DNA from: Excoecaria cochinchinensis
Taxonomy: Eukaryota; Streptophyta; Magnoliopsida; Malpighiales; Euphorbiaceae
Assembly (NCBI GenBank): GCA_947683425.1
Contig: CANTUQ010000035.1
Location: 1,411,001-1,475,000, forward strand
Reading direction: 5' to 3'
Length of the DNA stretch: 64,000 bases
The position numbers were made by a program, and so were the translations under genes. How positions within the stretch are numbered: the first letter of the stretch is position 1; every line of letters starts with the position of its first letter. Of the stretch, positions 33,493 through 44,270 are shown piece after piece. The notes beneath the pieces were generated by a model. The model was given only the letters and a program-made list of their open reading frames with translations. It was not told where the DNA came from and searched no databases.

Positions 33493-36031
33493 GTCTGTCT
33501 GTGTGTGCTATCATTTGCATGTGTTCAGCATAGCATAAGGGTATTTTGGTAAAAATGCATATTTTGGGTTTTGTTAGTATGTGGGTGCATGTATAGCAAT
33601 AGTGTGTGATTTAATTAAGAAATAATTGTGTGCAGTTGAGCATATCATATTATGGTGTTTTAAGTTGGGATATGCTTGTGTGTGCGTGTTCATACCATAG
33701 TAGGGTATGCATAAGTTAGGATTGTGTAGAGTGTGTGTAGTGCATATTAATTTGGTGTGAGTGGTTGGTTGTCACCAACAGGAAGGTGACAAATGTAGGG
33801 ATAGGAAAAAGAAGAGTTAATAGAGAAAAGGAAATGGGAAACATAGGAATTCATTTCTTCTTCCCGATTCTTCTTCCTCTTTGACTCATCTTCTTCTTTG
33901 CTCTTAGTTTGAAACCCTAGCTTGGGATTAAGCTACTGTTAGTGGAAATCAACCATTCCCTTGGCATTTTGTTGGTAAGTCACTGTATTTCTCATCTTAG
34001 TTTCCATTTATTTCATCTTCTTCTTCTTCCTTGAGCTTAGGTTTAACTTAGGGTTGCATTGTTGAATGTTTGTGTTTAGCTGAGGCTCCTCGCGATCCCA
34101 AAGGCAAGGAGGTTGCTGGGAGTAGTGGGACTCAGTGAAGTGAAGCTTAGAATTCAGGTTTGGGAATTTTTTGTTATGATTTGTGTGATTTTGAGCTTAC
34201 TGTAAAATTCTAGGGTTTGTGTTCCTTAGAAGCTTGAATGCGTTTACTGTTGATTTGATTTGGTTGTTTTAATTATTGAATTGAGTTGTTGTTAGTCATA
34301 TTGATGATTGAATGGATTTCTGGAAAGTAAGAACGGGTTTGAATGACTTTTAATCAAATTTGGATTGTTTTCCTTGTTCTGGGAAATTCTAGAAAACTGG
34401 GGATCGAGTTACTGTAGAAATCCCGTTTTCCAGGTTGTGTCGCGTGACTAGCCAAGAAGAGAGGCAAGTCACGAGACGTGACTTCCAGTCACGACTCGTG
34501 ACCTGCCAGATAGAAGCCAGTCACGAGCTGTGACTGCCTGTCACAACTCGTGATCGGCCATGAGGAAGGCAGTCACGAGGCGTGACTCCCAGTCACGACT
34601 CGTGACCGACCTGAGAGAGGGCAGTCACGATAGCCAGTCACGTCGCGTGATCAACCCAAAGAAGGAAGCCAGTCACGAGACGTGACACCCAGTCACGACT
34701 CGTGACCAGCGAAAGGTAAGGGGCGAGTTACGCCGCGTGATCCGTGAGGGACAGAGACAGTCACGAGGCGTGACCCTCAGTCATGTCTCGTGACCAGCCT
34801 TGTGTGGAGGCCAGTCACGAGTTGTGACGCCGATCACGCCTCGTGACCAGCCAACCTCGTCCGTCACCCCGTTCGGCCCATTTTCTAAAATTTCCCGGAT
34901 TTTTAACCTATAACGGATTTCGTAATTCCTTCGAATGAGTTTATACTGCTGTATGATGCATGTCATACTTTTATATGCTTTGATATGCGTGATACCATGA
35001 TTCTTCTGATGAATTATACGCGATGTTTTGAATTGTGATCTGAATGAGTTTTAACCTGCTAGAGTAAAGTAAGTGGATAGTTAGGCATGCCTAATAGAGT
35101 CTTTAGCTGCAGCCCTCAGTTCAGTTTGGACCCCGATCAGGTCCCCGTTTGGTTCCTCGCGAACCCATCAGTATTAGGATCTTGTTTAAGATCCCCTCAG
35201 TATAAAAATATTGTGCTTTGATAAAATGAATTGACTTTTGATTTGTACCTGTCAGGTACCCTCAGTATTCGATTCGTACCCGTAAGGTACCTTCAGTACA
35301 CTCGTTATCCACTATCTAGAGTCAGCAGGTATTCATTAAATAATTGATTGAATTGCTCTGTTCTGAATTGGATATAAACATGTGGTATCTGAATGAGTAT
35401 AATGATGGGATATATGTTCAATTAATATGGAAATGGATATGTAATTGTGATGCAAATGTATGGCTTTAATTTGTGAGCATGACTATATGGGTATTGTTAA
35501 AGCTATTGCATTTTGAATTGTGAATGTGAAATGCCTTGACGACCATTGTGAATGGCCGTCCATAATTTATGGTGTTTCCCCACTAAGCGTTTATCGCTTA
35601 GCACGATGTTTTTACCCGTGCAGGTGCGGAAGGAGTTTTGCTTTGAGAGAGTCACCGCCATCAAGCCAACACAGAAGGGTTTAGTGTAGGGCTTAATTTT
35701 GTAATAGTTGATGAATCTTTTTGTATAGAACTCTCATGTATCAGTTTGTATCAGTTTAGTAGCAGCTTCCGCTTTTGTACCTATATTTTGTAAATGTAAT
35801 ATTATTTTGTATCAGCTAGTTGATCAGAACATTATTGTAATGGTTTGTTATATTAATGCATGATCAGCTATGGCTTTTCTTTCCATTAAGTTTTTAATTA
35901 TCCTGTATTTTTGTATGTATGTAATGAATGAATGTATGTTTGCTTTGTTTTTGCTTGGTGACACCTTGTCTCCTACAGCATCTCACTCCTTACCGGATGG
36001 GATCGCCTATGTATGGGAAGGGGGTGTTACA
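33461..36031 (+). repeat. Tk-B 3' LTR
   Basis: Same parts as the 5' LTR: array 34438-34870, hairpin series 35072-35313, distal hairpins near 35537-35623, end GGGTGTTACA, then the ATGTC duplication. Only scattered substitutions separate the two LTRs. Confidence 0.94.
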
Positions 36032-36036
36032 ATGTC

Positions 36037-36143
36037 AACATACAAGATAAAACCTAAATTTAACAAAATGTAAGTTGCTCTAACAAAATGCAAATTTTGT
36101 ACAACAAATATACAAGTACAATGATATAAACTCTCTGAAAACA
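36037..36143 (-). other. E1 3' UTR next to the dORF stop
   Basis: AT-rich 107 bp corresponding to the start of the E0 3' UTR (55851 on). Nothing else is seen in it. Confidence 0.6.
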
Positions 36144-38062
36144 CTATAGGAAAAAATAGTCTGAGGACTCCTTTGGGTCCTCCTTGTTATCTGATACGTG
36201 TACTGGCTGACTACGAGATAAAGATGCGGATGGCCCGACTCTGGAGGTGGAAGGCCGACTGCGACCCGCTGAGGGCCCGACCCCTGGATCTAAATGTGAA
36301 GGGATGGCAACTAGTGCGGATACCGGTTGTCCTGTCGTAGGGGTAGCCTACTGGAACTAAACCATAGCGCACCCATCCAAGAAAGGCTGAGCACAAACCC
36401 TAATGAACTCCAATGTGCCTCTGACCACACCGCCCAGCTCCATAAAGGCCTTCGATAGTCTCGTGGTCTGGTCTCTGGCTGCGTCCTTGAGCCTGGTCTC
36501 TGTCTGCTCCTTGAACTCCTTGATAGATGCAGATAGGGGCGGTATGGCACCCTCCAACCTCTCCACCTGGAATCTAAGGGCAGTGACGGACTCATTAATC
36601 ACTTGGATTGCCTCATCCACCTTCTGGGCCACCTCATCGTGGGAGGCACCCAAACTATGCCTCAAGTCCTCAATGAGCCTCCCCTGCTCCTCTATAAGCA
36701 TCTCCTGCTGGCCCAAATGCTCAAACATAACCCGGTCCCTCTCCTCATACCGATCAAATTGCTCAAGGAGGGCTTGGTCTCTCTCCTCCAATTGACACTC
36801 CATGGAAGTGAGAATGGTGGTAGCTACAATGATATCAGGCTCGGCCAACTGTGGAGGTGGCGATGCAGTGGCCCGTACTGGCTCTGCGCTGTAATCTAGG
36901 GGAGGTACTGTGGAGGTGGATGCCCCCGGGTGTCCTGACCTACTATATGGGTGAAACCTCCCAATCTCCTAGAGTACAGACTGTTGGACTCGTGATGGTA
37001 GCAGTGGAGTAGGACTCTGAACTCTCTGCGATGAAGGGGTGGCTATCAGCTCATCTACACTGAACTCAATACCCATATTGAATGGGGTCTGAGGCTACTC
37101 CTCCTCTGGTTGAGACTGATGTGAGGGCGTCTGTGTGGGTTATGGCTCCTGAGACTCGGGTTGCTGTAGAGGCTGCTCCTCTATTTGGGGACTCCTCCTC
37201 TACTGGTTGGAGTAGAGGGAGACTGAACATATGCCTGGTCTCTAGTATGGAAAGCAACCGGTACTCCTCTGGCCGATCAGTCACTTGTGTAATCATCCCC
37301 ATAGTCGGAGCCACTGATGAATCCACATAAATACTCTCATCTAGTGGAGGCCCAAAACTGTCTGGGTCAACTTCCAAATGTAGCAGTAACTTGGTAACTA
37401 CTCCTCCAGCCAATACTATCGGGGCTGCCCCTCGTGAAACTCTGACCAAGTTAGCCACAATTTCGTGTCTAATATTGAGGCACCGGCTAGCTACCATTGC
37501 CCATAAGCTCTAGATCTCGACTCCGTTCACAGATCCCGGATTACCTGGAAAGCACTCTACGTATATACCGCAACGCCTGAGATGAGAGTACCGTACTTTT
37601 TGCCGTATCATGGTCATACGCCACTCCAGGCATAGCAATAATCTCCTAATGTTGCCTCCTGATCACTTTCTATGGGATCATCACATCATCACCATAAGGA
37701 AGCCCCATGGCCTCTGTGAATGTCCAGTGCTTGATGCTATGATGCCGACCTCTAACCCAGAACTGAATAACGGTGTTCAACCTCTGGAATCCCACGTAGT
37801 GGAGAGTGGCCAAAAACTCCCTGATGATCTCAGGATGAGTCTGGAATGAGGGCCACAATAACTCTGTCCATCTTGCTGCTGCTACTAAGGCATCAACCTC
37901 CTCGAGCATCCCCATGCTCTGCAGGAACGGTCTGGAGATGAAATAACTTGCTCTAAATTGCACATGTGCCAATACCCGGAATCTCGTCCTGGCCTCATCG
38001 TTCATCCATATGGGAGCCTGAGGCTCGGCCTGGTCATGAGGGACATTGCACAGCGAAGGCAT
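36144..38062 (-). pseudogene. Og-1 dORF, copy E1
   Basis: Sense extra ORF between the aORF and the 3' LTR; about 640 codons if unbroken. Start MPSLCNVPHDQAEPQAP follows the acceptor-like CAG|G. Block 1 (37670-38062): FISRPFLQSMGMLEEVDAL, LLWPSFQTHPEIIREFL, AEAMGLP-like end GDDVMIP; resembles Athila ORF-1. A TAG follows at 37670. Block 2 (37066-37497): RCLNIRHEIVANLVRV, DESIYVDSSVAPTMGM. Block 3 (36357-36848): a long charged heptad-rich region (ERDQALLEQFDRYEERDRVM) that predicts a coiled coil. C-terminus is acidic (SDNKEDPKESSDYFF). Stops and a small deletion near 37550 break it. Function unknown. Confidence 0.7.
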
Positions 38063-38063
38063 C

Positions 38064-38592
38064 CTGAAAAGAAAAAAAAAGTTAGCTTTCCATCACAAGT
38101 GAGCTGAACGTCAGATTAAAAAATTTTATAAGTTTTAGCAGCATTTCGACTCAAATGTGCCTACCAAAAAAGAATTTGGCAGCATCCCGGCAAGGATGTG
38201 CCTGACCAGAAAAGTTTAAAAAATTTGGGCAGCATCCTGGCAGGATGTGCCCGACCCCCTGCAATAAAAACACAAAATAATGGGATAGGCCTTAGGCCCC
38301 AAGCAACAATTTCGTTATTCCATGCTATTTACGCGTTTCATTTAGTTCAATTTGGTTTTAAAATTCAGTTAGATGGGGGCAAGTTCAGAAGTCCATAGTT
38401 CTTTTTTTTTTCATTATTTGTTCATTAATATTCTTATTTTTATGGTTTATGCTTCATATACAGTCCAAAAACGTCCAAACTAAAAAGGCAGAGTTTGGTC
38501 CTACATTTTAACAATATACAGTAGTCATACATTTCACATGCAAATTTGCTTAAAAATAAATAGAAAAGAGTAGAAACAGGCTACAAATTAAC
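38064..38592 (-). other. Candidate leader intron before dORF (E1)
   Basis: Donor-like CCCACTAG|GTTAAT and acceptor-like TTTTTCTTTTCAG|G, 1 bp before the ATG. Length and both sites match the E0 copy (9038-9575). Hairpin units GGCAGCATCC..GGATGTGCC lie at 38155-38265. Confidence 0.5.
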
Positions 38593-38811
38593 CTAGTGGG
38601 CGACGAACTACACTAAAAAAGAATATGATGAATTTGTAAAAAAAGTAGTCCTAAATGTGCGTAGCGGTGCAAGTATCGTTTTGGACAAGTAGTGCGCAAA
38701 AAGGATCGAAAATGAGTGAGAAAATGGCCAAAAACCGCAAGGGGGCTTCGGCTTGTGAAGAAGGAAGGAAGAAGAACAAATAAAGAAACTGAAGGAGCGT
38801 CGCTGGGTGCT
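38593..38811 (-). other. dORF 5' exon/leader (E1)
   Basis: Untranslated stretch between the TATA-like box and the donor-like site. It aligns with 8890-9037 and about 60-135 in E0. No reading frame of note. Confidence 0.55.
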
Positions 38812-38880
38812 CCTTTTATAATTTTTGATGACCGATGGGCAGCCCGTCTGAACACCGAATGACGGGCATCCCGTCGGTCG
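38812..38880 (-). promoter_or_regulatory. Candidate dORF promoter (E1)
   Basis: Minus-strand TTATAAAAGG (38821-38812) with two palindromic words just upstream in sense: CGACCGACGGGATGCCCGTC (38880-38861) and GACGGGCTGCCCATCGGTCA (38848-38829). The nearer word ends 8 bp from the TATA-like box. E0 has one word and a degenerate TATA. Confidence 0.6.
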
Positions 38881-38904
38881 TTAAAAATTTTGTTTTTCAT
38901 TAGC

Positions 38905-38975
38905 TTTTCATCCTCGTTCCACTCTCTAATTAATTAATTAATTAAGTAGTCATTAATTAATTAATTAAGTAATTA
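38905..38975. repeat. (TTAA)n simple repeat in the divergent intergenic region
   Basis: Two ATTAATTAATTAATTAAG runs separated by TAGTC. They lie between the aORF and dORF promoters. Confidence 0.9.
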
Positions 38976-38980
38976 ATAAA

Positions 38981-39455
38981 CCCTTTTTTTTATGCAAATA
39001 CTCCCTGAATATCTTGCTCCAATTTTCATGTCCAGTGCTCGTCTCTTTGTCATATTTCCTTCCCTATAAAGAAAATAGAAATATGCGAGAATTATTTTAT
39101 GCATGTGACATGCATGAAATACGCAAGAAAATAGATCTCCTAAGGGTCAACCGGTTGACTGATGAGCTCCCCGTCGGAGCACCGACAGACGGGCATCCAG
39201 TCAGTCAATTAATTAAGTAATTAATGAGCCCTTTTTTCATGTAAATACTCCCTGAATATCTTGCTCCAATTTTCATGTCCAGTGCTCGTCTCTTTGTCAT
39301 ATTTCCTTCCCTGTAAAGAAAATAGAAATATGCGAGAATTATTTTATGCATGTGACATGCATGAAATATGCAAGAAAATAGATCTCCTAAGGGTCAACCG
39401 GTTGACTGACGGGCTCCCCATCGGAGCACTGACAGATGGGCATCCAGTCAATCGA
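38981..39455 (+). repeat. 247-bp tandem duplication upstream of aORF
   Basis: Copy 1 (38981-39227) and copy 2 (39228-~39455) both run CTCCCTGAATATCTTGCTCC... to GGGCATCCAGTCA. Few differences, so the duplication is younger than E1. Each copy carries the GACTGAYGRGCTCC/GGGCATCCAGTC palindromic words. Confidence 0.9.
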
Positions 39456-39472
39456 TGCTTCCCTTTAAATAG
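39403..39472 (+). promoter_or_regulatory. Candidate aORF promoter
   Basis: GACTGACGGGCTCCCCATC and GACAGATGGGCATCCAGTC words, then 12 bp, then TTTAAATAG (39464-39472), about 130 bp upstream of the aORF ATG. The arrangement mirrors the dORF promoter on the other strand. Confidence 0.55.
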
Positions 39473-39600
39473 CCCTTTTTCCTTGGACTTTGTGCACTTT
39501 AACCCCGCGAACCTTTGCCAGAGCTTCTTTTCTAGGTTTTCCTTTCTTTTTTCCATATTTTTCGTTGTTAGTTTTAATTTTCTAGTTGCAATATTTAGAA

Positions 39601-39669
39601 ATGTCTTTATCTATCCTCACCAAGATGTACCAAGTTCTGGACAACCCCCAATTTTGGGAAAATACCACC
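39601..39669 (+). pseudogene. aORF of E1, first exon-like part
   Basis: ATG and 22 further codons (MSLSILTKMYQVLDNPQFWE..) read directly into the solo LTR Og-3. Removing Og-3 and one CCACC copy rejoins the frame at 42662. The ORF is antisense to E1 gag-pol. See the entry at 42662. Confidence 0.7.
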
Positions 39670-40625
39670 TGTGACACGCGCCGAACCCCTGGGTGCCCCG
39701 AACCGCGCGCCTTTTAGGGCCTTCGAGATGAGGTTCATGAAAACTTGTAAGAAATTACAAGTGCGTCCATTTTGGGCAACAAGGAGGTTTCTTGGAGTCA
39801 CCACCCAATAGAACATTGGGAAAGGTCGTCTAGCCTCAGTGAGCCTAAGACGGCGCTGGTATGTCCATTATAGGCAAGCCGGACGTGTCATGGAGGCTTC
39901 CACCCTAATGATAGGATGTTCCTCTAGCCTCACGCTTGGGCAAACCAGAGGTGTCTTGGAGGCATCCACCCTAATAGAATATTAGGATGTCCCTCTCGCC
40001 TTGTGGCGCCTAGGATTGTGCAATTTTGAGCCTTTTACGGGACACAAAAGGTGTCTTGGAGGCCCCATCCCAATAAATAATTTTATTAAAGATTACATGG
40101 CAAAATAAATGAAAAAAGCCAAATAAAAGAAATATTACAAATAAAGCAATTAAATATCTAACCCAAATGAGCCTTCCGGATCTCCTCGGGTGCTCATAAA
40201 AATGACCAAGCAAAAAAAATAAGTTGTGAAAGAAAAATAAAACACAAATAAAATAATGTTAGTAATTAAATCAATTAAATAAATTAAATATACAATAAAT
40301 GATAAAATAAAATAAAATAAGGTGACATCAAAATGACAAATGAATTAACATGTTAACAATTTAAAATAAATGAGAAAAGTGTGTTATAAATGACAAATGG
40401 ATTAAAAGATGCAATTGAAATAAAATATAACATGTTCATGAATCAACATACAAAAATATTAACATGATAATATTCATAATGAAAATGAAAATAAATAAAT
40501 AAATGAATAAACAATGAATATATAAAATAACAATGAAAAGAATAATAAAAAAATTAAATAAAAGAATGATGAAAACGATTAAATGAATAACATGATTAAT
40601 TACTATTATCACCATTAACATAAAT

Positions 40626-41345
40626 AGGGGGTGAGCATGGTCGGTTAACCGGTCCATAAAACTCAATCCATTAACCAGTCCATTAATATAAGTTTTTTGA
40701 AATTTCAGTCCATTAACCAGTCCATTAATATCAGTTTTTTGAAATTTCAGTCCATTAACCAGTCTATTACCATCGGTTAACCAGTCCATCGGTTTCGGAT
40801 TTTCGGATCGGTTACCCAATATTTTTCGGTTAACCACTATAATTATAAATATATTCATAAATAAAATTAAAATGTTCAAAATACTTAAAAATTAAATTTT
40901 TTTCATCTTAATATAACATTATTGTTGTTAAAATAAAAATATTTGGTAGATATAAGCAAATTTGTTTTTAAAAATTAATATTTAATAAGTAAATATATTA
41001 ACCGATCCATAATCGTTTTTAATTAGATAAATTGTTATACTTACTAATAGCCAATTAAAAAAAACTTAAAATCTTTAAAATAATTAGTATAATGAAAAAA
41101 GTATATAATCACCTTTAATTAGGATAAATTGTTATAAATTATTAATTAATAAATTAACTAAAAATTCAGTTTCGATTCGGTTAACCAGTCACATGAGTCA
41201 AAAACCATTAACCAGTCCATTAATGTTGGTTTTTTCAAAACATTAACCATTAAACAGTCCATTACAATCAGTTAACCAATCCATCGGTTCGGTTTCGGAT
41301 TTTTTTTTCGGTTAACCGAGTCTATCGGTTTTTTTGCTCACCCCT
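40626..41345. mobile_element. MITE-like element with AGGGGTGAGCA termini
   Basis: Terminal inverted repeats AGGGGGTGAGCA (left) and TGCTCACCCCT (right). The interior is made of CGGTTAACCAGTCCATTAA-like words on alternating strands and has no ORF of note. Plant hAT-type MITEs with such termini are familiar to me. Flanks show ACCATTAAC left, 6 bp from the terminus, and ACCATTTAC right, a possible but imperfect target duplication. Confidence 0.65.
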
Positions 41346-42284
41346 ACCATTTACATGGCAAAAAGATTAATCAAACTGAATAAATTAATTATATGTTGAA
41401 AATAATGAGCAATCAATATTTACATGAACAAAAATAAAATAATATATGACATATTAAATAAAACAAATATAAACTAATAAAATAAATTAATGAATGAAAA
41501 TAATAAAAATGTACATGAATAATTAATTAAATGCAAAAATAATAAAAAGAATAAGAAAAATGAGCCCATAATGTTTACCCTCAGAGTTTCAGATTCGATG
41601 AAGGTAAAAATGATATTCATTTCCTCGTTTGTGGTTTGCACGATTAGAATTGAATGATAAAATGTTGAAATTTTATTCTAAGGAAAAATATACTTGAAAA
41701 AAAACTTGTTTTTAGAAAATCAAATGAAAAAAATAGATTTTAGGAACAAACAATTATTTTGTTTGCCCAAAATTAATAGTTCATAAAAAATGATTCAAAA
41801 TAAGAAAAAAAACAATCTTGAAAAAAGTCTAATTGAAAACCAAAGATAAAAAAATTGAACTTTGAGAGCAAAGAATCAACTTACTTGTCTCAAAATTAAA
41901 TTCATCAACAAAACCTCTTCTAAAAATATGTTTAGAAGAAATTGTGTTGGAAAAAGAATGAAAGATGAACTTTTCTTTTGATTTTTGTTGGGAAAAATTT
42001 CCAGCAAAAAGTAGAGAATTTTGAGAGGAAGAAGAAGAGAAAAAAAAAACCTAGAAAAAATCCACCCCTTTTATTTATTTTCATCTTTTTCTTTTTATAT
42101 GTTGAAAATAGGAAAATAAAATAATTAAAGGGATAAAACCTAATAAAATCAGATATTATTTATTTGAATTTTTTAAAATGGAAAAAATCCCTTAAAACCT
42201 TAATAAAAGGGATAAAAAACTGATTTTTAGGTCCAAAATCGGAAAAAAACTGATTTGGAGCGAAATCGGTAGCAGGTGGGCAAA

Positions 42285-42425
42285 AAACGGGCGACCGACG
42301 CCCATCGGCACGCGCGACGAGCTGCGCGCCGCTCTCGCATGCTGGCAATCCGAGCGCGCAGTGCCCGCGCACCGCTCTCGCATGCTGGCAATCCGAGCGC
42401 GTAGTGCCCGCGCGTCGTCACTCTC
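42285..42425 (-). repeat. GC-rich patch with 44-bp tandem duplication (Og-3 LTR)
   Basis: CGCTCTCGCATGCTGGCAAT and the following GCGC-rich sequence occur twice in tandem (about 42328-42415), preceded by CGACCGACGCCCATCGGC. It lies about 230-370 bp from the sense LTR start. Confidence 0.8.
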
Positions 42426-42661
42426 GGAAATTTTTATTTTTTATTTATTTTTTTTAAATATAACTAAAAAAACTATAATTTCTAAACCCCATTTTTCAAA
42501 TCTAATTTTTAAAATATTTTTTATTATTTTTATTTTTTACTCTAAAATGCAAATTTGACCAGGAAATCATCACTTTTAACCTTTTTGCGTGCGAACAGGC
42601 ATCCTATCATCACTGGGTAACTCTGATCTGGGCTGTATCGGGACCCGGTGCCTACACCACC

Positions 42662-43960
42662 CTATCCCCATTTTCTGGCTTGAAATTTCTGAGAAGAGTC
42701 AGGGTAAACCAAAACCTTCTTCTAGTTGCGGCTCGCTTCTAGGACCCACATTTTCATGTCTTCAGGTTCACCAATCAGGAATTATGCCCTTTACCTGAGG
42801 AATTCGCTTTTATCAATGGGGCGAGGATTCCGCTTGGCACCCCTCCTTGTATCCCGACTTTTGGTTTTGTACGTGCGAGGGACATCACACTGATATTAGG
42901 CATTTCTTCTGCCGTTGCCACTCAGCTGGCCCCTTAGGGAGCGACCTCTGCTCTAGAACCGTTGGTCGAGGCACTAGAGGGCTATCCTCATATGTCTACG
43001 TATCAGGCCAGTGTTGTCTTATTGTTCTGCCTCTCTAGGTTTTTTACGGTGACTTATAGGGATCTAATCGGCGACTTTCGGCTATTCGGGATAGTAGACA
43101 TCCATCGTGGGCTTACCCCATTTCCTCTTAATCTGGCTGGGAGTCCCTTATTACTCTAGGTACGTCCTTGATTTCGAAGATAGTGCGCCCCTTGTAGGTT
43201 TTCACACTAGCTTTTCTTAGAGGGAAATGCGTCCTTTCGGATTTTCTCATAATCCTATGCCTTATTTTTTCCTGGATTGGACCCTACCCATTCCAGCGGC
43301 TTTTCTTAATTATTATTTTTTTATTTATTATTATTACTATTTATCTAGCTTCTATCCTGCAGATTTTGCTACAGGAGAAACTGAAGCTTTTGTAGAAACC
43401 TCCTCCCAGGGTGATTGGCCAATATTCACTAAGGCATTTCTTACCTCGGTATAGATCATATGCCTTTTGCCTCTCCCGATGAGGGTGTTACCAGATTTAG
43501 CGAGAAAGCAGATGAAGACATCAGTTTTATGAGCACCTGGCTTCATGTTACCGCTGTGACCACTGACGGTTCCTCGAGGTGTGTTCCAATGTGCAGGCTA
43601 CAAGAGGCAACTTTCTATATCACTGCCCGTTGCACTTGACAGTTTGGGGTAATTCAGGACGTCGCGAGGCTCCCTTTAGCCTTCCAGGGCGGCGTTTTAT
43701 CTCCAGCCTTCACATCTAGATATCACTCCCTCTGGGCAAGGCTACCAGTGAAGAGTATCCCATCTTCTATCAGAGATTGCTCCACTATTTCCACTAGAGC
43801 TTACAAGAGATGGGTGCTTAGCCCTACTATTGACAATCGGACCCATCGGCTTAGGCATCTGGCCAGCGAGAGCAGTAATAGAGTATAGTTCAGATTTGCA
43901 CACATTTTGAGCAATGTGTTTCTTTTTAAAATAGAACTAGAAAATAATATAAATGAATAA
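42662..43960 (+). pseudogene. aORF of E1, main part (DUF7745-like), antisense to gag-pol
   Basis: Continues from 39669 in frame. FRFTNQELCPLPEEFAFING matches the style of the plant DUF7745 / Tat-lineage extra-ORF family (phenylalanine-rich, then CPTxEE). A TAG at 42740 replaces the usual Trp before DPHF, and another TAG is at 42935. Further downstream ALEGYPHMSTYQASVV, DFATGETEAFVETSS and TSRYHSLWARLPVKS lie in shifting frames. A T-rich simple-repeat expansion near 43307-43350 encodes a Tyr/Phe run. The frame ends at TAA about 43960, tail to tail with pol. Antisense ORFs after pol are known in the Tat lineage; their role is not known to me. Confidence 0.65.
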
Positions 43961-44270
43961 ATTCAGTTTTATTTCATTTTGCAAAATTGGGTACATTTCA
44001 GTATGATTTCACTATACATGATCACCATTTAACACCAATTCAAAATGCAAAGCAACATTCATTCCTGAAACAGATCTTGATAGCATCAAACTTCTGTTAC
44101 AAATCATCCCTCTCGGGTTTTCTTGATTAAGCATTTTCTCTCAAGCCTCTAATTTTTCTCCAGGATGCCTTTTTTCGATTTTCACCCTAACGAGGCACCA
44201 AATTTTAGCAAGGTCGCCTTTTTTCGATTTTCGACCCTTCGGGGCTTTTATTCTCTTCTTTTTATTTTTA
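43961..44270. other. Convergent spacer between aORF and pol
   Basis: AT-rich 310 bp. A direct repeat GCCTTTTTTCGATTTTC occurs twice (44165-44245). Probably holds the 3' ends of both transcripts; no clear signal is resolved. Confidence 0.5.

Larger units (their letters stand above)
26162..36031 (+). mobile_element. Tk-B: Tekay-type chromovirus, nearly complete
   Basis: LTRs of 2572 and 2571 bp, nearly identical by eye, TGTCACACC...GTGTTACA, with an exact ATGTC duplication (26157-26161 and 36032-36036). PBS, gag, protease, RT, RNase H, integrase with chromodomain, and PPT are all present on +. The single polyprotein frame is broken only by a frameshift near 29500, a TGA at 30913 and a TAG at 32038. 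It is the youngest full-length-type insertion here and sits in the E1 3' UTR. Confidence 0.95.
39670..42656 (-). mobile_element. Og-3 solo LTR (2987 bp) with nested MITE
   Basis: Sense TGTAGGCACCGGG...GCGTGTCACA, flanked by exact CCACC duplications (39665-39669 and 42657-42661). It interrupts the aORF. It has 100-bp end units (39760-40080) with TGGTGACTCCA in sense (39803-39793), identical to the first 11 bases of the E1 primer site. An AT-rich body, a roughly 720-bp MITE-like insert (40626-41345) and a GC-rich duplicated patch near the LTR start complete it. Confidence 0.93.

Noticed and set aside
42589..43159. Independent small plus-strand genes around 42.6-43.2 kb
   Set aside because: They are frame-shifted pieces of the single aORF, shown by continuity with 39601-39669 across the Og-3 target duplication.
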